Part shown: positions 7,801 through 12,523 of the stretch, piece after piece
Layout: each line of letters opens with the position of its first letter
Numbering within the stretch: position 1 is the stretch's first letter
Source: Saccoglossus kowalevskii
Taxonomy: Eukaryota > Hemichordata > Enteropneusta > Harrimaniidae
Length of the DNA stretch: 12,523 nucleotides
Direction of reading: 5' to 3'
Assembly: GCF_000003605.2 (NCBI RefSeq)
Contig: NW_003135338.1
Span: 514,638-527,160 of the forward strand
The notes under the pieces: model-generated
Told to the model about the DNA's origin: nothing
The model's database searches: none
Seen by the model: only the letters and a program-made list of their open reading frames with translations
Position numbers and translations under genes: made by a program

Positions 7801-10800
7801 TATATTGTTAACCATGTTTTTGCAGTATAGCGGTTAACTATTTTCTGTTCAGGGTGGCTAACAGACTGGGTAAGGTATGTGGGGTCACGTGACAAGGGTA
7901 TTTAAGTGGAGGACAGAAGGTTGAATATCAATCGAGGACAGACTCGCTATGGTGCAGATTTGATATGTACGTTTATTAATGTTTTTTTCTTATCATACAG
8001 GCTGACACCCACCCCCTCCCCTGGGCACGTGCTAAGGGTAAATGTTTCCGTGGATTATTTTTGTCCAATTTCCTATATGAAAAGACTTGTTTTTTATTCC
8101 TGTTTTTTTCCCGGGCGGTCGGCATGCCAGTAACGGAGTGCTATTGTTTGTCAATGTTTTTGTCAGTTATTTTTAAATGTTTTCTCTGACCTAGAAATGT
8201 TAGCGGCATTTGTCAAGCACCAATATTTTTGTTTAAAGCCCAGATGTAGAATACATACACTCAAGTTATTTTTTCACATTTTTTTTTATTTTTAATCTGC
8301 ACACTTGAACACTCCATTCAATGTAATGAAAGCCGTTTTTAGTTGACTTTATAAGTTACTACCTTAATATTAAAATATGTTTAGATATTCAGAGTAGTAA
8401 CAAATTCCCACTTCCGGTCCGGCTAGATTTCAAATTCACTTTGAGAAATAATTGTTGGTATGAGTTGTTTCATACATATTGCAGCTTCGTCATCCTGTAC
8501 CTCTGTGGTTAGTAATTCACACTTCCCAGATTGAATAAAAACATATAGTTGTGCGATTTTGTCACATTTTTACATTTGAGGGACGGCCGCTTCAGATATG
8601 TGCACTCTAACGTGAACACAGATGAACCTAAAAGCGTAAGGCAATCAAACAAACAATTACGTTGTACTAAAGTACGTTCACGGTCTTCATTTTTTCACAC
8701 CATAAAAACGGTTTTCTCCCTCGCTTATTGCCACTCCCTCAAACGCATTTTGTTATCATTTTTAATTATTTTATCAATATGTTGACATTTTACATGCAAT
8801 ATATTTCTGTGACTATCCTTCAGATGGGCAATCTAGCGCTTCAATTTTTCCAGAACCTCTTGAGGATTTGCAAATTTCGACTCCCCCCTGCAGAGTTTCA
8901 TTTGGCGAAGGCATCGGACAAAAATAAAATAAAATTCCGGCCGGATAAATATACTGGCATGTGCAATTTTCTTTCTCCTGACCCAGCTTTTGAAAGAATG
9001 TACCGCTCCTGAGTGGACGGCACCCAATCCTGGCCTGTGGTAGCTATCCAAGCATGTCGATAACGATTCACACGGCGTTCCCTTCTTCCCGAACGATATA
9101 AATAACGATAAAATGTGACCACAATAATGGAATAATGTAACAATTTTAACAAAATGAAAAAAAAATGTGATCATAATGATAAAATAATATAAAAATTTGA
9201 CGATAATAATGAAATAATGTAAAAATGCTAACAAAATGAAAAAAATGTGCACATAATAATAAAATAATATAAAAATGTGAACATAATGATGAAATAAAGA
9301 AAAAATGAAAACATAATTATAAACAAGACATGAATGTCACAGTCCCCGTTATTTCATTATAAAACACTCATGTTGATTTAATACATGGAACATCTGCGAA
9401 CAATTAAATTAATACGTACTCTATTTTCATTGACCCGGCACCAAAACCAAACCAAACTATGTCTCATACATGCTCAAGAAACTGCATTCATAAATCTGAG
9501 TAAACATTGATGTACCTTTAATAACAACTTGACTTCTTTGTTAATTCAGGTCTTTGTATACTACCATGACCTGGGTTTGTTTCATTATCACCACTACAAT
9601 TCCCATCAAAATGTAGCCCTGACACCCCTCAACATTTTCCACTGAGATTGGTAATGGTACGGCCCATCCGTCACTGATTCAGATCAAGGTCAGGTCAAGA
9701 TCAAGATCAAATTACCAGGTCATGACATCACTGAAAGCCCTAGCATTACAATCTAAGCTAATTTTTTATTTATGCTCAGTTGCTCTGTCAGTGCAGTAGG
9801 GAGAGGTAATTTTGGAAAAGAATCTTGAAAAAGACCCTCTCAAGATATTAAGATCTGGGAAAAAACATTGACAAAATTAAAAAATAATGTGAACATAATG
9901 ATAAAATAATGTAAAATGTGAACATAATGATGAAACAATGGAAAATGAATGTGAACATAATGGTGAAATGCTAAGAGAAATGTTTTTGGCACTGATCTCA
10001 CCCCATATCTATCCGCTTAAGTTATTGTCATGCAAAATTACCATTTTGTAATTGTTCAACTGTTGTGATATGTGTAACAGTTGCCAATCTAAACTTACTA
10101 GGAACACGTCACCATGATCGCTTTTATGGTTTATCTTTGGTGTTCCTTTAATTTCCATTGGATCTGTTCAGTCATTCTTTCAAATTTGTGTCGCATAATT
10201 TCGTACGCCATTTTTCTGTTTCCCGTTGAGCTATCAATCTACCGGAGTTCAACACCAAGGGTTTATTGGAGCCGAGCCGAACGCGTATGCACGGCTATTG
10301 TTGGTGGCTCCGATAAAATGCTGTTGTGAGAACATAGCATATGTCATATTCCGCTAACTCGTTACTTGTGTAAGTAATCGTAGAAACTATCATCAGAATC
10401 AAAGATGATCTACACAATGTCCTTATTAGGTTTAAGTGGCCACTTGAGAGGCGTCGTGGCGCATTCAGTTAGTACCTTACATGCCATATTTAAGGGCGTG
10501 GTGTACTTTGTCGGATGTGCGACTGAGTCTAGAAAAGACGACCATAGAAGCCACAGCAGCCGAGTCACCAATTGATGGCAGTTTACACTCACTCGGAATA
10601 TGTTATAGATATCGCATGACTGCCGAGATGTACTTGTTCACAGGTCAGCGATATTTTGTTAATGACGGAATGCGCAAATTGAGGTAACTGTCAATACTCG
10701 GCTTGCTGCCAGCCACTCAAGCAACGCATATTTCACCGCTCTATCGATAGTATTAATGTTTAGGTACTCACTGTTTTGCTCAAGAAATCAATAATATACT

Positions 10801-10906
10801 GCGCTAGCTCAGGCGGATAGTCAGGTCGAAGTTTGATATATGCACCTGACATTTCAGGGCCCCGAAAGAAATTATCTGGCGTTAATATTTCGTTTGATCC
10901 GTCCAT
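3986..10906 (-). CDS. SAM-dependent methyltransferase gene, six exons (whole gene model)
   Basis: Split gene for a class I S-adenosylmethionine-dependent methyltransferase of about 278 residues. Joining 10772-10906, 7341-7498, 6330-6546, 4954-5063 and 4131-4268 gives one open frame of 252 codons plus two bases. In order it shows a YxxxRPxYPxEL N-terminal motif (residues 23-34), motif I VDVGCGSGQS (53-62), the post-I acidic residue D77 in GVDLS, DLITAGTAIHWFD (114-126), RVLRPGG (135-141), and a helical C-terminal part containing LPFEES. This order is typical of the Methyltransf_11 group annotated as DDB_G0268948-like or trans-aconitate-methyltransferase-like. The methyl acceptor cannot be told from sequence. 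No signal peptide or membrane segment is visible, so it is probably soluble and cytosolic. Introns are about 3273, 794, 1266, 685 and 68 bp. The last junction is out of phase, so the C-terminus is uncertain and the allele could be damaged. Confidence 0.88.
4131..4268 (-). CDS. Methyltransferase exon 5 (C-terminal helices, residues 207-252)
   Basis: Acceptor TTTGACAG precedes 4268, and the first base completes an Arg codon from exon 4. The exon reads VAKFVQLVKTYSESKEF, matching in position and character the family segment that usually reads roughly L..Y...WS.Y..F, followed by a charged helix RRNSEFAKQTFDQLQK. It ends AAAGA with a consensus donor GTAAGT at 4130-4125, leaving phase 2. The opposite strand is also open here for over 100 codons, but that reading resembles nothing and is a shadow of this exon. 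Confidence 0.8.
4818..4881. repeat. (ATA)n microsatellite in intron 4
   Basis: About 21 uninterrupted ATA units, followed by interrupted units (ACGATAATAATAACGAT) to about 4897. It is open in both directions as poly-isoleucine and is not coding. It lies about 60 bp inside intron 4 from the exon 4 donor. Confidence 0.97.
4954..5063 (-). CDS. Methyltransferase exon 4 (residues 171-206; longer form to 5108 possible)
   Basis: After acceptor TTAACACAG the frame reads VEDDILENN, then QWGVSWEVLKSRF and KDLRLPFEESQ, ending at donor AGAG/GTAAAT (phase 2). The LPFEES segment corresponds to the PxPF..-type turn that follows the core fold in this group. A second acceptor, TATTTCCAG, lies 45 bp further out at 5109-5110; using it keeps the frame and adds 15 residues (FNVQFIHRGLFKLTQ). 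The short form fits my recollection of the family's spacing better. The exon itself is well supported by frame, borders and context; its 5' edge is not. Confidence 0.75.
5127..5141. repeat. (TA)n run near the exon 4 acceptor
   Basis: (TA)7T just upstream, on the gene strand, of the outer acceptor of exon 4 (5109-5110). It lies where the branch point and pyrimidine tract would be expected. Confidence 0.9.
6330..6546 (-). CDS. Methyltransferase exon 3 (core fold, residues 98-170)
   Basis: Acceptor ATTCATCAG precedes 6546; the first base completes the Thr codon begun in exon 2. The exon reads TVDLITAGTAIHWFDLDEF (residues 112-130) followed by PEVERVLRPGG (131-141) and CLAIYSY (142-148). These match strand 4, the following helix and the strand 5 turn of Methyltransf_11 proteins; the AIHWFD segment is especially characteristic of this group. 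The donor AAG/GTGGGG at 6329 is weak. Without splicing the frame runs 15 more codons to a TGA at 6282, replacing the C-terminal third. The splice is preferred because exons 4 and 5 follow in phase and resemble the family C-terminus. Confidence 0.92.
7114..7121. promoter_or_regulatory. TGACGTCA palindrome (CRE-type) in intron 2
   Basis: A full consensus cAMP-response-element palindrome, preceded eleven bases earlier by the near-copy TGATGTCA. It is a possible CREB/ATF-family site, but a single intronic octamer is weak evidence. Confidence 0.2.
7341..7498 (-). CDS. Methyltransferase exon 2 (SAM-binding motif I, residues 46-97)
   Basis: Acceptor TTTATAG precedes 7498, and the exon joins exon 1 in phase 0 to read T-PGPRNFLVDVGCGSGQS. 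VDVGCGSG (residues 53-60) is the glycine-rich SAM-binding loop, motif I. FERLLGVDLSPDQI (70-83) supplies the acidic residue D77 at the end of strand 2 that normally binds the SAM ribose. The exon ends NVDF plus two bases of a split Thr codon, with donor GTGAGT at 7340-7335 (phase 2). The donor boundary lies inside a TCACGTGA palindrome. All catalytic-fold residues expected here are present. Confidence 0.92.
7738..7764. repeat. (TCA)9 microsatellite in intron 1
   Basis: Nine perfect TCA units, located about 240 bp from exon 2. It reads as poly-Ser or poly-Asp in two frames, which explains the apparent open frames here. Confidence 0.95.
7789..7810. repeat. 22-bp perfect AT-rich palindrome
   Basis: TAACAATATATATATATTGTTA in two halves (TAACAATATAT and its complement) is a perfect inverted repeat with no loop, 24 bp after the TCA run. 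It can form a cruciform. Confidence 0.9.
7811..9100. other. Intron 1 interior, no recognisable coding
   Basis: T-rich on the + strand, with poly-T tracts. Frames at 7906-8133, 8549-8785 and 8728-9012 have no domain-like content. Two CACGTG sites lie at 7886-7891 and 8026-8031. Confidence 0.5.
9101..9311. repeat. 30-bp minisatellite, block 1
   Basis: Tandem, diverged units of the type AATGTGAACATAATGATGAA followed by ATAATATAAA. Clear unit starts lie near 9165, 9195, 9244 and 9274. The block is almost free of C on the + strand, a marked strand bias. The minus-strand open frames here are low-complexity artefacts. It lies in intron 1. Confidence 0.85.
9681..9722. repeat. Cluster of AGRTCA hexamers
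   Basis: Five nearly contiguous units (AGATCA, AGGTCA, GGTCA, AGATCA, AGATCA) run from 9681 to 9709, and another AGGTCA lies at 9717-9722. The hexamer is the nuclear-receptor half-site, but simple expansion inside a dispersed element is the more economical reading. It lies just before dispersed repeat copy 2. Confidence 0.6.
9740..9867. mobile_element. Dispersed repeat, copy 2
   Basis: A diverged partner of the repeat at about 2388-2520, in the same orientation. It shares CATTACAATCTA, GCTCAGTTGC, GTCAGTGCAGTAGGGAGAGG and TAATTTTGGA, with small indels. Its right end runs directly into the second minisatellite block instead of the tail seen in copy 1. It lies in intron 1. No coding capacity. 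Confidence 0.6.
9868..9970. repeat. 30-bp minisatellite, block 2
   Basis: About three units of the same minisatellite as block 1, here better preserved: AATGTGAACATAATGATAAA near 9886, and close variants near 9915 and 9949. Block 1 ends 557 bp earlier, with dispersed repeat copy 2 in between. Confidence 0.85.
9971..10771. other. Intron 1, proximal part
   Basis: Unique-looking sequence with slightly higher GC than the rest of the intron. Open frames on both strands (10114-10329, 10410-10592, 10481-10687) overlap each other and resemble nothing known to me. An unrecognised nested exon cannot be ruled out. Confidence 0.4.
10772..10906 (-). CDS. Methyltransferase exon 1 (start codon, residues 1-45)
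   Basis: First coding exon, 45 codons. The ATG at 10904-10906 lies in the context GCCATGG, a strong Kozak match (G at -3 and +4), and is the first methionine of this frame. The peptide carries FFRGPEMSGAYIKLRPDYPPEL, seen as FFRG then YIKLRPDYPPEL at residues 23-34. The Y-x3-RP-x-YP-x-EL pattern is a hallmark of the N-terminus of this methyltransferase group, just before the Rossmann fold. The exon ends AAAACA followed by the donor GTGAGT at 10771-10766, phase 0. An untranslated exon further upstream cannot be excluded. Confidence 0.88.
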
Positions 10907-12523
10907 GGCTGTGGACTTGACAGTAGTACAGCGAATACGTGACTGAGTGGTGAGCGCTATTGTTATATGGTATTTAATGTTGGTGATTGTATGAAGCGAA
11001 CTTGTGACCCCGGGTCAGTGGCAAAGCGCGCAGAGCTAAGATATTTAATTAAACAACAATGAATACAAGAGAACTGGTGATGGTTGTAGAACCATAACTG
11101 CCTCAGCTCAAAGATTGTTATGTAATACAGGGGAATGTGAAGGGAAATGTATTGTAATGTTACCTCTGTGTAATTTACAATATATCTGCATTAACCTTCA
11201 CTATTAAGGACAATATGGAAGTAGAAGCAAGGCTACGCAAATTTTAGTTAGAATTACCAGACATTGTGGGATATAAAGAAGTGGCCTATTAACTCGTGAA
11301 ACATACTCTCACATATCCATACATGTCTGGTTTCACAATAGAAATAAAGTGTTATTGCTGTAAATAATTGTGAACAATAAAAACTGAAATTTAGAAAAAC
11401 TATGAACAAAAAATAATGAAAGTCTTTGATTTTCTGTACAGTTACCAGGATATTATTAACCGAACCATAACATTTATAAAAAGCACAGTGTTGAGATTCA
11501 CTTCGGGTATATCAGAAATATAATCTTACAATTGCATACGAGTCGTCAAAACGTACAGTTTGGTGACATAATTCAAATGTTGTATAGTTCAATATGCATA
11601 CAACCACCCATATACTAGTACTTTTTGGCAATAAACCCCTCTTTCACATTGTGCAAATACAAACAACTTGAAGACATTATACCTTCCTGACAGTAACATG
11701 TAAGCGTTGTATAAACCCGAATGAAAAGTCTTGAGTCACGGCGAATACTTCTATCGAGTAGCCCATTTAAAAATCTCTTCAACTATCCAAGGCCAATCAC
11801 TAATGTGCGGGGTCATTTATTAAATAATATTAATTTTATTAACACTTACACATTCCCCGGATGGCTACAAATGTTTAAGAAAGAATAAAAGGTTAAAAAA
11901 ATTGAATAAATAAAATAAAATAAAAACATATATACAAAAAACTAAGCTAATACATTACTGTATATTAAGACTAAATTATTATACAATAAAAAGATAGAAA
12001 AAATGCAAAACTTAACTGGGAAAGAAAATTGTCACTGGGGTTGCTGTCATATTTCAGAACACTTCTTTAGGTACCTTGCCACAGGGAGTGTTAGATCCAC
12101 TGTTGTTTAGCAAGACTATGAATTGTGTCTTTGATGACAAATTTTGGTTTTTGCCATTTCAAATAAGACATTTTTATCGGGGGTATAACTTTTGCATGAC
12201 ATCATTAGGTGATACTCATCTTCTACTTGATTCTGACACAAAGGTTACATAATCTAGCAAGGGGTATTCCGTTATGTCTGTCAGTCTCAGTTTTCATGTT
12301 ATGGTCACTGAGGCGGAATTATTTAAATTTTCGCGCATCTCAATATTTTGCAGGGTAATAAGGTAGGTTTCAAAAGCAAATTTGTTTTTTTAATTCTCTG
12401 TATGTTCTTAATTTATTCATATTTATATTTAATTTTGTTTTGATTGATTGTCGTTTTGTAATTCACTTTTCCAAGTTGATATAAATGATGTTTGTATATT
12501 TTTTTTAATTTGTCCTAATTGCC
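10907..12523. other. Region upstream of the methyltransferase
   Basis: The first 130 bp or so should hold the 5' untranslated region and promoter; on the gene strand a TATA-like ATTAAATACCATATAAC lies about 60 bp before the ATG. Beyond about 11040 the DNA is AT-rich, with A-rich low-complexity sequence (about 11876-12005) and poly-T near the right edge. There is no open frame above 60 codons and no RNA gene that I recognise. Confidence 0.4.
11005..11017. promoter_or_regulatory. TGACC-CCG-GGTCA palindrome upstream of the methyltransferase
   Basis: About 100 bp upstream of the ATG lies an inverted pair of GGTCA-type half-sites with a 3-bp spacer, in everted orientation. It sits in a locally GC-rich patch (about 11000-11040) that contrasts with the AT-rich surroundings and could be part of the core promoter. 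Half-sites of this type are bound by nuclear receptors, but there is no evidence of function here. Confidence 0.25.

Noticed and set aside
8833-9252. Minus-strand open frame of 139 codons rich in F and I, which might pass for a membrane protein
   Set aside because: Its hydrophobic half is the low-complexity 30-bp minisatellite read in one frame, so the apparent membrane segments are a composition effect.
10410-10687. Overlapping open frames on both strands in intron 1, considered as a nested gene
   Set aside because: Short, mutually overlapping, without recognisable motifs or splice support.

Overview
The window looks like animal nuclear DNA, most likely from an invertebrate. It is AT-rich and gene-sparse, holds many short and tandem repeats, and carries one gene split by GT-AG introns. 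I see no bacterial operon structure, CRISPR array, tRNA or rRNA. The repeat style is reminiscent of mollusc or other marine invertebrate genomes, but that is only an impression.

The one gene I can support lies on the minus strand, from an ATG at 10906 to a stop near 3986. It encodes a class I S-adenosylmethionine-dependent methyltransferase (Methyltransf_11 type) of about 278 residues, from the group often annotated as DDB_G0268948-like or trans-aconitate-methyltransferase-like. Six exons can be read: 10772-10906, 7341-7498, 6330-6546, 4954-5063 (possibly to 5108), 4131-4268, and about 3986-4062. Exons 1 to 5 join in frame at GT/AG borders (phases 0, 2, 0, 2). The last junction is one base out of phase with the frame that resembles the family C-terminus. 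This is the main puzzle of the window.

Layout in + coordinates. 1-650: no gene, two small CpG-rich pockets. 651-716: short tandem duplication. 720-1540: nothing recognised. 1540-2200: degenerate tandem array rich in CACTTT/AAAGTG. 2385-2690: copy 1 of a dispersed repeat. 2700-3430: nothing recognised. 3440-3800: second tandem array, sharing the AAGTGTTT word with the first. 3986-10906: the methyltransferase gene. Its introns hold an ATA microsatellite (4818-4881), a TA run (5127-5141), a TCA run (7738-7764), an AT palindrome (7789-7810), two blocks of one 30-bp minisatellite (9101-9311 and 9868-9970), and a second copy of the dispersed repeat (about 9740-9867) next to the second block. 10907-12523: upstream DNA with no recognisable gene.

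I did not find a novel multi-gene system. The points worth a second look are the broken phase of the last exon, two competing acceptors for exon 4, an apparent excess of CACGTG palindromes, the two related tandem arrays beside the gene's 3' end, and the dispersed repeat associated with a minisatellite.
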